Assembly (NCBI GenBank): GCA_964540515.1
Contig: CAZIMS010000008.1
Coordinates: 1-64,000 of the forward strand
DNA: 64,000 nt
Origin: JAOAGA01 sp964540515
GTDB taxonomy: Bacteria > CALINM01
Reading direction: 5' to 3'
Positions 8,823-17,570 of the stretch are shown piece after piece; position 1 is the first letter of the stretch, and each line of letters starts with the position of its first letter. Made by a program: the position numbers and the translations under genes. The notes under the pieces are model-generated. The model was not told where the DNA came from and searched no databases. It saw only the letters and a list, made by a program, of their open reading frames with translations.

Positions 8823-11123
8823 CTATTTTATGCAAACTCTTCTTATCTCCTTTAAGTCAGTAAGTCCTTGAAATACTTTTAAAATTCCATCCTGTTTGAG
8901 AGTAGTCATACCATCTTTAATTGCCTGTCTTCTTATCTCGTCTATATCTGCCTTTTTCTTTATAAGACTTTTTAGCTCGTCTGTACATTCAAGAATTTCA
9001 TGTATTCCGAGTCTTCCTTTATAGCCAGTATTATTACACTTTTGGCATCCTACAGGCTTTGCTAAGGAAAGTTCTGATAGGTCAATATTCTGCTCTGGGA
9101 AGTATTCTCTACCATACTCATTAATAATATCGTCTAACTCTTCCTTATCAGGTTTATAGAGCTTTTTGCAATCGGAGCATAATCTTCTCGCCAGTCTCTG
9201 TGCAAGGATACACAACAAAGCATCGGAGAAACTAAAGGGGTCCATTTTCATATCCAGAAGTCTTGTTACTGTCTCTGGTGCTGAGTTAGTGTGAAGTGTT
9301 GAAAAGACAAGATGTCCTGTAAGAGATGCCTCTATACCTATCTCGGCGGTTTCTTGGTCTCTCATCTCTCCTACCATAATTACATCTGGATCGGCTCTCA
9401 AAAAAGATCTTAGAGCATTTGCAAAGGTAAAACCAATTTTGGGATTTACTTGGACCTGTCTTAGTCCCTTTTGTGTAATCTCGACGGGATCTTCTGCTGT
9501 CCATATCTTTACGTCTTCAGTGTTTATTTTTGCGATGGCAGAGTGAAGGGTTGTCGTTTTACCTGAGCCTGTGGGTCCAACTACCAAAATTAGTCCGTAA
9601 GGTTTATTTATGGCCTGTTCAAAAACTCTGTAGTTTCTTTCGGTCAAACCTAACTTATCAAAAGGGAGAGGTTCACCTGAGGCTAAAATTCTCATAACCA
9701 CATCTTCTAACTGTCCGGCTGTTGGAACAGTTGCAACTCTAAGCTCAACGTCAATGGGACCATACTTTTTAAAGTCTATCTTACCGTCCTGAGGCTTTCT
9801 TCTTTCCGAGATATCAAGTCCGGACATAATCTTTATTCTTGAGACTATGGCATGTTTATATTTATAAGGAATTCTTTGATATACAGAGCATCTACCGTCA
9901 ACCCTTATCCTAACTAATGTATCGTTTTTCCCCGGAAGTGGTTCGATATGAATATCCGAAGCCTTTTTATGATAGGCATCATAAATAATCTTATTGACAA
10001 GCTGAACTATTACACTATCTTCCTCAGAAACCTTTTTTACTTCTTCCTCTACATCAGGTTCTTCTGTTTTATCTAACTTCTCTAATATCTCTGTAATTGA
10101 GCTTTTTTCCTCAGCAAACTTCCCCAACTTATAGAAAAGGTCTATGAAAGTTAAAATATCTTCTTTAAGAGACACGAGAAAGTTTATATGTTTGTGTTCA
10201 GGATATAAAAATTTAATAAAATCTTGTTTTTGCAAATCAGAAGGGTCTTCCATGGCTATATTAAGCACACCATTTTCTATCTTTACAGGGACCCAAAGCT
10301 CTTTCTTTAACCTGTCTGGTTTAATTCTATTGTGAATATCTGTAATTATAGGTAAGTTTGGGTCAAAAAGTATATACTCAGTTCCATAAAAAAGGCTTAA
10401 GGACTTGGCAACATCTTCTCTTAATAACCCAAAGTCTCTAATCAGTATCCCTTCAATACCTATCTTACTTACATCAGGATGATCTGTTGCCTTTTCAATT
10501 GTTCTTTCATCAATTAAGTTCTTTCCTAATAGATACTGAAACTTTCCTTTCTGCCTTGCAATCTTGGATGCCATTGTAATTTTGTGGAGGTTAAAAATTG
10601 CTATTGAAAGTGAGGTTGCTAACTCTAAAGCAAAGGCTAAATCTATCTCTGTAAAAGCAGGGTTGTATTTTTTATTGATAATTTGAATTACTCCAATCAA
10701 GGTGTTTTGAAACATCATTGGGACACATAATACTTGCTTGGTACGGAAGCCGCTTTTCTTATCCCAACTGACATCAAACTTAAGTTTTGTGTTGATCATC
10801 ATTAGTTCTTCATTGTTGTAGGCATCTTTAATATTGACGTACTGACCTGTGGATGCTACGTAACCTGCTATGCTTTCTGGTCCTATGGGTACAATTATCT
10901 CCTTTAACTCTTCTCCAGATTTTACACGAGAAAATAAAAGATTTCTTTTGGTATCAGCTAAAAAAATAGTTATTCTCTCGGCATCAAAAAGCTCTGCAAT
11001 ACTATCTCTTAACTGGATTAGAATGGCATTAAGGCTACTGGCAGAATGGATCTCATTTATTTTTTCCATTAATTTTTTTCTGTAGATTAATTGTTGTTTT
11101 ATCTGTTCTGTTTCATTTATCAT
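8823..11123 (-). CDS. pilB: GAF-domain PilB/GspE-type type IV pilus assembly ATPase
   Basis: 766 residues. Hexameric motor that drives pilus extension or type II secretion. Order: an N-terminal GAF domain (about 20-180), a MshEN/GspE N-terminal domain (about 195-330), then the ATPase with Walker A VVGPTGSGKTTTL, the Asp box and the Walker B variant MVGEMRDQETAEIG, where the family usually has GEIRD. The zinc site has CSDC and CQKC. The GAF domain is an addition to the standard PilB plan and implies control by a small ligand or a signalling input. MshEN domains can bind c-di-GMP, and a GGDEF gene lies at 53.7 kb. The start is divergent from mlaE by only 42 bp. Confidence 0.9.
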   Translation of the reverse strand: MINETEQIKQQLIYRKKLMEKINEIHSASSLNAILIQLRDSIAELFDAERITIFLADTKRNLLFSRVKSGEELKEIIVPIGPESIAGYVASTGQYVNIKDAYNNEELMMINTKLKFDVSWDKKSGFRTKQVLCVPMMFQNTLIGVIQIINKKYNPAFTEIDLAFALELATSLSIAIFNLHKITMASKIARQKGKFQYLLGKNLIDERTIEKATDHPDVSKIGIEGILIRDFGLLREDVAKSLSLFYGTEYILFDPNLPIITDIHNRIKPDRLKKELWVPVKIENGVLNIAMEDPSDLQKQDFIKFLYPEHKHINFLVSLKEDILTFIDLFYKLGKFAEEKSSITEILEKLDKTEEPDVEEEVKKVSEEDSVIVQLVNKIIYDAYHKKASDIHIEPLPGKNDTLVRIRVDGRCSVYQRIPYKYKHAIVSRIKIMSGLDISERRKPQDGKIDFKKYGPIDVELRVATVPTAGQLEDVVMRILASGEPLPFDKLGLTERNYRVFEQAINKPYGLILVVGPTGSGKTTTLHSAIAKINTEDVKIWTAEDPVEITQKGLRQVQVNPKIGFTFANALRSFLRADPDVIMVGEMRDQETAEIGIEASLTGHLVFSTLHTNSAPETVTRLLDMKMDPFSFSDALLCILAQRLARRLCSDCKKLYKPDKEELDDIINEYGREYFPEQNIDLSELSLAKPVGCQKCNNTGYKGRLGIHEILECTDELKSLIKKKADIDEIRRQAIKDGMTTLKQDGILKVFQGLTDLKEIRRVCIK

Positions 11124-11165
11124 ATCAATAAGAATAGCAAAAGTATAAAATATGGCAAGCAGAAT

Positions 11166-11954
11166 ATGGTAAAAAAGTTATTTGAGTATATATTTGATAG
11201 ATTTTTAGGTAAGCCATACAATTATTTATCTTTCATTGTATTAGTCATAGAGAGTTTTTTTAAAAATTTTCCCATAGGCATAAAGGCAGTGGAGAGAGTA
11301 ATTTTAAAACAGATCTACTTTACTGGCATAGAATCATTAAAAATTACTCTTCAGATAGGTTTTTTTATGGGTATAGTAGTTATTACTCAGATAACATCCT
11401 TTATCAAGGGAATTGGCGGTATAAACCTTGTTGGAAAGATTGTAACAATAGCAATTGTCAGGGAGATATTTCCCCTACTTATATCAGTAATAATGATTGC
11501 CCGAAGCGGTACAGCTATTACCTCTGAGCTTGCTTTAATGAAGACAAACAACGAGATAAAAACTTTAAGATTACTCAATATAGATCCCCTTTATTATCTT
11601 GTTTCGTCAAGGGTTATAGGTTTTATAATCTCAATTACTGTTGTAACAATAATAGGTACTACCACAGCCATATTATCAGGTGCATTGACTATTTACCTTT
11701 TTCAAAGGATTTCTCTTGGTGATTTTTTTGAGTATTTTTTCTTAAATCTGGGCATCTTTGATTTATCCTTATTTTTGCTTAAATGTATCAGCTTTGGTCT
11801 TATTATATCTTCTATTTGTTGCTTTTACGGATTATCGGTAGGTAAAAGTATCACAGAGATACCTCAAGTTTCTACAAAAGCGGTGATGAGTGCATTTTTT
11901 TATGTTTTTTTGACAAATGTTATACTTGATATGTTGGTGTTAATATGGCAATGA
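11166..11954 (+). CDS. mlaE: MlaE-family ABC lipid transport permease
   Basis: 262 residues with about five to six membrane helices, the MlaE/YrbE fold that moves phospholipid between the inner membrane and an MCE protein. The central segment REIFPLLISVIMIARSGTAI is the conserved MlaE core. The ATG at 11166 is chosen because an in-frame start at 11091 would run into the divergent pilB gene and adds a non-homologous tail. A TATAAA element lies just upstream. The end overlaps the following ATPase-like gene. Confidence 0.9.
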   Translation: MVKKLFEYIFDRFLGKPYNYLSFIVLVIESFFKNFPIGIKAVERVILKQIYFTGIESLKITLQIGFFMGIVVITQITSFIKGIGGINLVGKIVTIAIVREIFPLLISVIMIARSGTAITSELALMKTNNEIKTLRLLNIDPLYYLVSSRVIGFIISITVVTIIGTTTAILSGALTIYLFQRISLGDFFEYFFLNLGIFDLSLFLLKCISFGLIISSICCFYGLSVGKSITEIPQVSTKAVMSAFFYVFLTNVILDMLVLIWQ

Positions 11955-12589
11955 TCCATTTCGAGGACTTAATAATCAACTTTGAAGGCGAGAGCCTTCC
12001 TAAAATAAACTTAACTGGAAAAGAAGGAGAGATAATAGGTATAGAGACTCAAAGAGATCTACATGATCGGGCTTTAAATGAACTTTTTTCCTGTGAGAGC
12101 ACAGATTTTACAGGAAAAGCAGAGATTTTAAATACTAATTTAGCAGAGCTTGACTATCTAAGCACTTCAGAGATAAGAAAAAATCTATCACTTATATCAT
12201 TAAGCTACCCTCTCATTTCAAACTTGAAGTTAATTGAAAACGCATATCTCCCCTCTTTATTCTTTTCAATAGATACAGAAAAAGAATTATTTCAAAGGGC
12301 CTTTAAAGTCCTTCAAGACCTTGGTATCTCTGCCAAGTTCAATCTAAATCCTGCCTATCTGACTAATTTTGAAAAAAAATTAGCTCTTTTTGCAAGAACA
12401 CTTATGGGTAGTTATAAAATCATTATCTTTTCGAGATTTTTTAGTGACTTAGATGAATCAAAGAAATCTTTTTTAATCGATAAAATTTTAGAACATAAGA
12501 AGATAAACAGAGAGATTCTTGTTATAATAATAGAAAGAAATCTAAAATTACTAAATTTGATAAATTTTGATAGAATTATAAAGGTGTAA
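11951..12589 (+). CDS. Degenerate ABC ATPase-like protein in the MlaF position
   Basis: About 212 residues. It occupies the place of the MlaF ATPase and keeps the overall fold rhythm (GEIIGI strand, alpha-helical middle, KIIIF strand, SDLDESKK resembling a D-loop). The catalytic motifs are gone: where Walker A should be it reads GIETQRDLHDRAL, the signature region reads LTNFEKKLALFARTL, and no Q-loop or Walker B Asp-Glu is visible. The frame is intact with no stops, so this is not an obvious pseudogene. The ATG at 11951 overlaps the mlaE stop as ATGA; an ATG at 11945 is the alternative. Role inferred: a structural or regulatory partner of MlaE, perhaps pairing with an active ATPase encoded elsewhere. 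Confidence 0.7.
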   Translation: MIHFEDLIINFEGESLPKINLTGKEGEIIGIETQRDLHDRALNELFSCESTDFTGKAEILNTNLAELDYLSTSEIRKNLSLISLSYPLISNLKLIENAYLPSLFFSIDTEKELFQRAFKVLQDLGISAKFNLNPAYLTNFEKKLALFARTLMGSYKIIIFSRFFSDLDESKKSFLIDKILEHKKINREILVIIIERNLKLLNLINFDRIIKV

Positions 12590-12590
12590 T

Positions 12591-13583
12591 ATGGCAACTT
12601 TACAAGACATAGACCCACGTTTTAAAAACTTAGGAGTTAAAGTTTTTTTATTTATCCTCTTAGGGGGTATATTTATTTTTACTGCCGTATATTTTCTTGG
12701 TAAGCAAAAGGATTTGTTTTCTCCAAAGATAAAACTTTATTTCATTACTAACACAGCCTTTGGTTATTCAGAAGGGATGGCTGTGAAATTAGCAGGCTTT
12801 AGGATAGGTAAGGTTAGCAAGATTACTCTTGATGAACAGGCAAGGGTAAAAATTGATTTAACTATCCAAAAAAAATATCTTAAATGGATAAGACAAGATT
12901 CAACGGCATCTCTAAAAAAGGAAGGTTATATAGGAGAAGATTTTATAGAGATAAGCTTTGGTTCCCTTGATAAACCAGAATTACAAGATAATATGGAGAT
13001 AACTTTTAAAAAGGCAAAGGGTATAGAAGACATTGCTCAAGAGATTGTTGAGGAGTTGAAGCCTGTTGCCTTAGATGTCAAAAATTTTGTTATGTATATT
13101 ACTGATCCTCAAGGAGATGTTACAAGAATACTTAAAAACACCTCTGAGCTTACAAAAGAACTTACTAATACGGCTCTTTTAGTTCAGGACTTAATAAAAG
13201 ATACAAAACCAGTTGTCAAAAATATAGAGGAAATTACGAAAAATATAAAAAAGGAGACAGAGGAGATTCCTAAACTTAGAGGAGAGATTGACAGGTCTCT
13301 TGTTAATATTCAAAACTTGTCAGAAAGTCTGAAAAAAGATATTCCTAATCTGCTTGAAAATACCAATAAAACTATCAATAACTTGAATAAGATTACAGGC
13401 GATATTGCCAAAGAAGCTCCAAAAACAGGTTCTATCATAGATAACGTAGAGGGTATAACAGATAATACCAAAGACATCACAGAATCTATAAAAAGAAGTT
13501 GGTTTATAAGGAGGAATCTACCTCAATCTCCATCACCAAGTATTTTGCTTCCAGAGATAAAAAGAGAAAGAGATAAGAAATGA
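12591..13583 (+). CDS. mlaD: MlaD-family MCE-domain lipid-binding protein
   Basis: 330 residues. One N-terminal membrane anchor (about 15-36) is followed by an MCE domain (about 45-125; note FGYSEGMAVKLAGFRIGKV and YIGEDFIEIS) that forms a periplasmic hexameric lipid channel. The remainder is a long helical region with repeated Asn/Lys/Glu-rich segments (about 160-310), expected to form a coiled coil spanning towards the outer membrane. AAGGTG precedes the ATG. The stop overlaps the next lipoprotein gene as ATGA. Confidence 0.92.
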   Translation: MATLQDIDPRFKNLGVKVFLFILLGGIFIFTAVYFLGKQKDLFSPKIKLYFITNTAFGYSEGMAVKLAGFRIGKVSKITLDEQARVKIDLTIQKKYLKWIRQDSTASLKKEGYIGEDFIEISFGSLDKPELQDNMEITFKKAKGIEDIAQEIVEELKPVALDVKNFVMYITDPQGDVTRILKNTSELTKELTNTALLVQDLIKDTKPVVKNIEEITKNIKKETEEIPKLRGEIDRSLVNIQNLSESLKKDIPNLLENTNKTINNLNKITGDIAKEAPKTGSIIDNVEGITDNTKDITESIKRSWFIRRNLPQSPSPSILLPEIKRERDKK

Positions 13584-14407
13584 GAGTTCATTTAATTCTA
13601 ACTATTACGTTCCTTCTTTTTTCCTGTTCAACACCCTTAGAAAGGGTTACATCTCCTATGGAAGTTGCAGGCTATAAATATATCGAAAAGGCAAGAATGG
13701 ATATTAGAAGATCAGCTTTAGAAAGTGCTATAAAAAATTTAGATTTTGCTTTAGATATAGCTCAAAAAAATAATCTTCCCTACCTAAAGGCTTATGTTTA
13801 TTTAGAGAGAGCAGCTGTTGCAAGTTTTTTAGGTAGTGATTATGTTGAAAAGGAGCTTCAGTTTGCTGAAGAGATTATAAACAAAGAGGCGAAAGATCTG
13901 ACAAACCATATTAAGTTTAATAAAGCCATGTTATTGTATCAAAAGGGGCGTAGGGAAGAAGCAAAAAAACTTTTTAATAGCATTGAAAAAGTCCACTCAG
14001 TGTTAAAAAGTCATCAACTATTGTTTGAATCTATTATCGCCAAAGATGAGCACAGAGATGAAGATTTCAAAAAACTAATGTCAAAGGCTCTTAAAAGGAC
14101 TATTAAAGAGGAGGATCATTATTTAGCTTCCTATGCTTATAAGTTAAGAGCTTCATATTATGAAGAAAAGGGAGATTTCTATAGTGCGATAGAGGATTAT
14201 CAAAAGAGCTTAAACTTAGAAAGAATCTTGAATAATAAAAAGGAAATACTAAAAAATTTAGAAAGTTTGGGAGAGCTTTATTCTAAAGTTGGAGATAGAA
14301 GTAGCGCCTTTTATTATTACTATCAAGGATGGGATCTACTATCAAGTTCTGGCGAATATGAAAGTAGCCAGTACTTTCTCAATAAGGCTTTATCTTTTAT
14401 AGATTAA
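13580..14407 (+). CDS. TPR-repeat lipoprotein of the Mla operon
   Basis: 275 residues with a lipobox (LLFSC, Cys at about 16) and helical TPR-like repeats through the rest; the pairs around 190-265 (AYKLRASYYEEKGDFYSAI, LESLGELYSKVGDRSSAF) are the clearest. It starts with a 4-nt overlap with mlaD, so it is probably a membrane-bound accessory or scaffold of the lipid transporter. Its precise role is not recognisable. Its TAA abuts the first base of tRNA-Ala. Confidence 0.8.
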   Translation: MRVHLILTITFLLFSCSTPLERVTSPMEVAGYKYIEKARMDIRRSALESAIKNLDFALDIAQKNNLPYLKAYVYLERAAVASFLGSDYVEKELQFAEEIINKEAKDLTNHIKFNKAMLLYQKGRREEAKKLFNSIEKVHSVLKSHQLLFESIIAKDEHRDEDFKKLMSKALKRTIKEEDHYLASYAYKLRASYYEEKGDFYSAIEDYQKSLNLERILNNKKEILKNLESLGELYSKVGDRSSAFYYYYQGWDLLSSSGEYESSQYFLNKALSFID

Positions 14408-14480
14408 GGGGATGTAGCTCAGATGGGAGAGCACCGCGTTCGCAATGCGGGGGTCGGGGGTTCAAATCCCCTCATCTCCA
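14408..14480 (+). tRNA. tRNA-Ala (anticodon CGC)
   Basis: A 73-nt cloverleaf: acceptor GGGGATG pairs with CATCTCC, D-stem GCTC/GAGC, anticodon arm CCGCG-TTCGCAA-TGCGG, T-arm GGGGG-TTCAAAT-CCCCT, discriminator A. The G3:U70 pair, the identity element of alanine tRNAs, is present. CCA is not encoded. The gene follows the stop codon of the lipoprotein with no spacer, and a T-run follows. Confidence 0.97.
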
Positions 14481-14551
14481 TTTTTTATATTAATTTTGCT
14501 AATAAATTAAATTAACGAGATGGATGAGATAAAAATTAAAATTCAGGGTCC

Positions 14552-14587
14552 ATGAAAAAAGTAGAAAAAGAAGGAGATTTTAAGTAA
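14552..14587 (+). CDS. Possible 11-codon leader peptide of prfB
   Basis: An ATG preceded by AGGG opens MKKVEKEGDFK and ends in TAA. It is in the same frame as prfB, whose ATG lies 15 nt after the stop. The best ribosome-binding sequence of the region, AAGGAGAT (14571-14578), sits inside this mini-ORF, 26 nt before the prfB ATG, while prfB itself lacks a well-spaced one. Translation of the leader could therefore feed prfB by re-initiation or stop readthrough. This is inference and chance occurrence is possible. Confidence 0.3.
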   Translation: MKKVEKEGDFK

Positions 14588-14602
14588 AATAAAAAGTTTG
14601 CT

Positions 14603-15709
14603 ATGACAAACATCAATTTAGACGAGTTAATACAGAACTTTGAGCAGAATGAGGCAAGATTCCTTAACTTAAAAAACCATCTGGGTTTAGAAGCGAAGGA
14701 GTCTCGATTGAGAGATATAGAATCTTATGTATCTAAAGAAGATTTTTGGAAAGACAGAGAAAATAGTAAGCATATATTAAGAGAGAGGTCGGAGCTACTT
14801 AAGTTTTTTGAGGAATGGAAAAGTATTATCTCTATCTATGAGGATATTAAGACCGCTATTGATTTATTGAAGATTAATCTGGATGAATCTCTAATAAAAG
14901 AGATGAAGGGAAATCTTGAAACCTTTAATCGGCTCTTAAAAGAGTTAGAGATAAGAAAAATATTTAAAAATGAGAATGACTATTGTAACGCCATATTGAG
15001 TATAAACGCAGGCGCAGGTGGTACTGAAGCACAAGATTGGGTAGAGATGTTACTTAGGATGTATTTAAGATGGGCGGAGAATAGGGGATATAAGACTCAG
15101 ATAGTAGACATACTTGCAGGTGATGAGGCAGGAATTAAAAATGTTACAGTAACTGTAGATGGTCCCTATGCCTATGGTTATCTCAAAGCAGAGGTTGGTA
15201 TTCACAGACTTATTAGGATATCACCCTTTGATGCCTCTGGTAGAAGACATACTTCCTTTGCATCTGTCTCTGTAATTCCTCAAGTAGATGATGATATTGA
15301 GATAGAAGTTAGGGAAGAGGATATAAAAGTGGATACCTATAGAGCCTCAGGATGTGGGGGGCAAAAGGTTAATAAGACAGATTCGGCGGTAAGAATAACG
15401 CACCTACCAACTGGGATTGTGGTTCAGTGCCAGAATGAAAGGTCACAGCATAAAAATAGAGAGATGGCAATGAAGCTTCTCAAGGCAAGATTGTATGAGT
15501 TGGAGTTAGAAAAAAAAGAGGAAGAAAAAAGAAAGGCTCACGAACAAAAAAAGGATATTTCATGGGGCAGTCAGATAAGGACATACGTTTTGCAACCCTA
15601 TAAGCAGGTGAAAGATCATAGAACTCAACACGAGACAAGCAATGCCGATGCAGTTTTAGATGGAGAGATAAACGATTTTATAGAGCAGTATTTATTAAAA
15701 TTTAGCTAA
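14603..15709 (+). CDS. prfB: Peptide chain release factor 2
   Basis: 368 residues. Terminates translation at UAA and UGA. The GGQ motif is in SGCGGQKVNKTDSAVR. The reading frame is continuous through the region where many bacteria carry a programmed +1 frameshift at a UGA (around codon 25), so the autoregulatory frameshift is absent. No upstream in-frame start exists before a TAA at 14585. It is followed by yebC after 15 nt. Confidence 0.95.
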   Translation: MTNINLDELIQNFEQNEARFLNLKNHLGLEAKESRLRDIESYVSKEDFWKDRENSKHILRERSELLKFFEEWKSIISIYEDIKTAIDLLKINLDESLIKEMKGNLETFNRLLKELEIRKIFKNENDYCNAILSINAGAGGTEAQDWVEMLLRMYLRWAENRGYKTQIVDILAGDEAGIKNVTVTVDGPYAYGYLKAEVGIHRLIRISPFDASGRRHTSFASVSVIPQVDDDIEIEVREEDIKVDTYRASGCGGQKVNKTDSAVRITHLPTGIVVQCQNERSQHKNREMAMKLLKARLYELELEKKEEEKRKAHEQKKDISWGSQIRTYVLQPYKQVKDHRTQHETSNADAVLDGEINDFIEQYLLKFS

Positions 15710-15724
15710 TTTGGAGGATTTAAG

Positions 15725-16465
15725 ATGGCAGGTCATTCTAAATGGGCACAAATCAAACACAAAAAAGCAGCTGTTGACGCAAAAAGAGGGAAAATCTTTA
15801 CTAAGATAGCTAAGGAGATAACTGTAGCTGTAAGGTTGGGTGGGAAGGACCCAGAAATGAATCCAAGACTTAGAACTGTTATCGCAAAGGCTAAAGCTGT
15901 TAATATGCCAAATGACAATATTGAAAGGGCTATTAAAAAAGGAACTGGAGAACTACAGGATTCCCAATATGAGGAGATTAGATATGAAGGTTATGGACCT
16001 GGTGGAGTTGCTGTTATGGTAGATGTGATGACAGACAATAAAAATAGAACAGTCGGGGAGATTAGACATTTATTTTCAAAATATAATGGAAATTTGGGGG
16101 AGTCAGGTTGTGTAAGCTGGGTTTTTGATCAGAAGGGATATTTTGTATTTGATGATACAGTAGTATCAGAAGATGAGCTTATGGAGATAGCCCTTGAGGC
16201 TGGTGCAGAAGATGTTAAAAGAGATGAGAAATCTCTCGAAGTAATCTGTGTACCGGAAGATTTTGAAAAGGTAAAAGAAGTTTTTGATCAGAAGGGATTA
16301 AAATATAATTTGGCAGAAATTACTATGATACCCAAAAATTATGTAGAGATTAAAGATAAAGATGCTCAAAATATGTTAAAATTGTTTGAAGCCCTTGAAG
16401 ACCATGATGATGTTCAGAATGTCTATGCAAACTTTGATTTGCCAGAAGATATGGCTATAGAATAA
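15725..16465 (+). CDS. yebC: YebC/PmpR-family DUF28 protein
   Basis: 246 residues, the family standard. The N-terminus MAGHSKWAQIKHKKAAVDA and the segments KAVNMPNDNIERAIKKGTGE and YEGYGPGGVAVMV are signatures. Members act as regulators or as factors relieving ribosome stalling on proline motifs. It precedes ruvC, a common neighbourhood. GGAGG lies upstream. Confidence 0.94.
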   Translation: MAGHSKWAQIKHKKAAVDAKRGKIFTKIAKEITVAVRLGGKDPEMNPRLRTVIAKAKAVNMPNDNIERAIKKGTGELQDSQYEEIRYEGYGPGGVAVMVDVMTDNKNRTVGEIRHLFSKYNGNLGESGCVSWVFDQKGYFVFDDTVVSEDELMEIALEAGAEDVKRDEKSLEVICVPEDFEKVKEVFDQKGLKYNLAEITMIPKNYVEIKDKDAQNMLKLFEALEDHDDVQNVYANFDLPEDMAIE

Positions 16466-16498
16466 TATAGTTTTTGATTGATATTAGAGAGGTAAATA

Positions 16499-16981
16499 AT
16501 GTTAGTTCTCGGAATAGATCCGGGGCTTAGAAAGACTGGATATGGTTTTGTAAAAAGTTCTTTTGGACAGCTAAATTTTATAGATGCAGGTGTTATAAAT
16601 CTTGAAATTTATCCCGATAGGCAAGACAGACTATATTTTCTATACGAAAGTCTCAACAATTTAGTTAAGAAATATAATCCTTCGGCAATCTCATTAGAAA
16701 AGGTATTTTCTGGTAGGAACGTAAGGTCTGCCTTCTTAATAGGAGAGGCAAGGGCTGTAAGTATAATTAGTGGTAAGAGTCATAGCATAAATATTTTTGA
16801 ATACTCAGCGAGAGCGGTTAAGCAGGGTATAACAGGATATGGAAATGCAACAAAAGAAGATGTTAAGAGAATGGTAAAACTTATACTAAATATTAAAGAT
16901 GCCATTAAAGATGATGCCTCTGATGCTTTAGCTCTTGCAATTTATCATTTAAATGTCTTTAATAACATAGGGAAGCTATGA
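16499..16981 (+). CDS. ruvC: Holliday junction resolvase RuvC
   Basis: 160 residues. Dimeric RNase H-fold nuclease that cuts Holliday junctions. The acidic catalytic residues are visible in LGIDPGLRKTGYG (first Asp), SLEKVFSG (Glu) and DDASDALALAIYH (last Asp residues). GAGAGG precedes the ATG. The stop overlaps ruvA as ATGA. Confidence 0.95.
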   Translation: MLVLGIDPGLRKTGYGFVKSSFGQLNFIDAGVINLEIYPDRQDRLYFLYESLNNLVKKYNPSAISLEKVFSGRNVRSAFLIGEARAVSIISGKSHSINIFEYSARAVKQGITGYGNATKEDVKRMVKLILNIKDAIKDDASDALALAIYHLNVFNNIGKL

Positions 16982-17568
16982 TTGGAACTCTTAAAGGAAG
17001 ATTAATCCAAAAGGAAGCAGAGAAGATAATTTTAGATGTCGCAGGGGTTGGTTATGAGGTTTTTCTACCTCTAAAAGCAATTCCTCAACTTCCTGATTTA
17101 GGTAAGGAAGTATTTCTTTATATACAGACTATTGTTAGAGAAGATGATATCTCTTTTTATGGTTTTCTAAATAAAGAAGAGAAAGAAGTTTTTAAGCTCT
17201 TAAGAGAAGCAAAGGGTGTAGGAGTAAGAACGGCCTTCAGTTTACTATCTTTTTTTAGTTCAGACGATATAATAAATAATATTATTAATGAAGATGTTAA
17301 CTCTCTTCTATCTGTTCCTGGAATAGGTAAAAAGACAGCAGAAAGGATTATATTCGAGTTGAAGGATAGGGCAAAAAAGTTTAGTGACAGACCAAATCTA
17401 CCAAAAAGTGGACAGATTGAGTCAGATGTGGAGCTTGCGCTCATCTCGTTGGGTTACAGTCTCAAAGAGGCAAGAGAATCTATAAGAAAGGCAAAAGAAG
17501 AGTTGAAGGAAGATTTTTCATTAGAAGAGATTATAAAAGTTGCCCTAAAAAACCTCGTGAAAGGTTAA
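16978..17568 (+). CDS. ruvA: Holliday junction branch migration protein RuvA
   Basis: 196 residues. Binds the junction and loads RuvB. An OB fold (1-62), tandem helix-hairpin-helix motifs (LREAKGVGVRTAFSLLSF, LLSVPGIGKKTAERIIFEL) and a C-terminal domain (150-196) that contacts RuvB are all present. It is coupled to ruvC and followed by ruvB after 2 nt. Confidence 0.95.
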   Translation: MIGTLKGRLIQKEAEKIILDVAGVGYEVFLPLKAIPQLPDLGKEVFLYIQTIVREDDISFYGFLNKEEKEVFKLLREAKGVGVRTAFSLLSFFSSDDIINNIINEDVNSLLSVPGIGKKTAERIIFELKDRAKKFSDRPNLPKSGQIESDVELALISLGYSLKEARESIRKAKEELKEDFSLEEIIKVALKNLVKG

Positions 17569-17570
17569 TT

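Noticed and set aside
11091..11165. Longer N-terminus of the MlaE permease
   Set aside because: The extra 25 residues overlap the divergent pilB start and do not look like MlaE; the ATG at 11166 gives a normal length.
14603..14700. Programmed +1 frameshift in prfB
   Set aside because: The frame is continuous through the expected site and no CTTTGA slippery stop is present.
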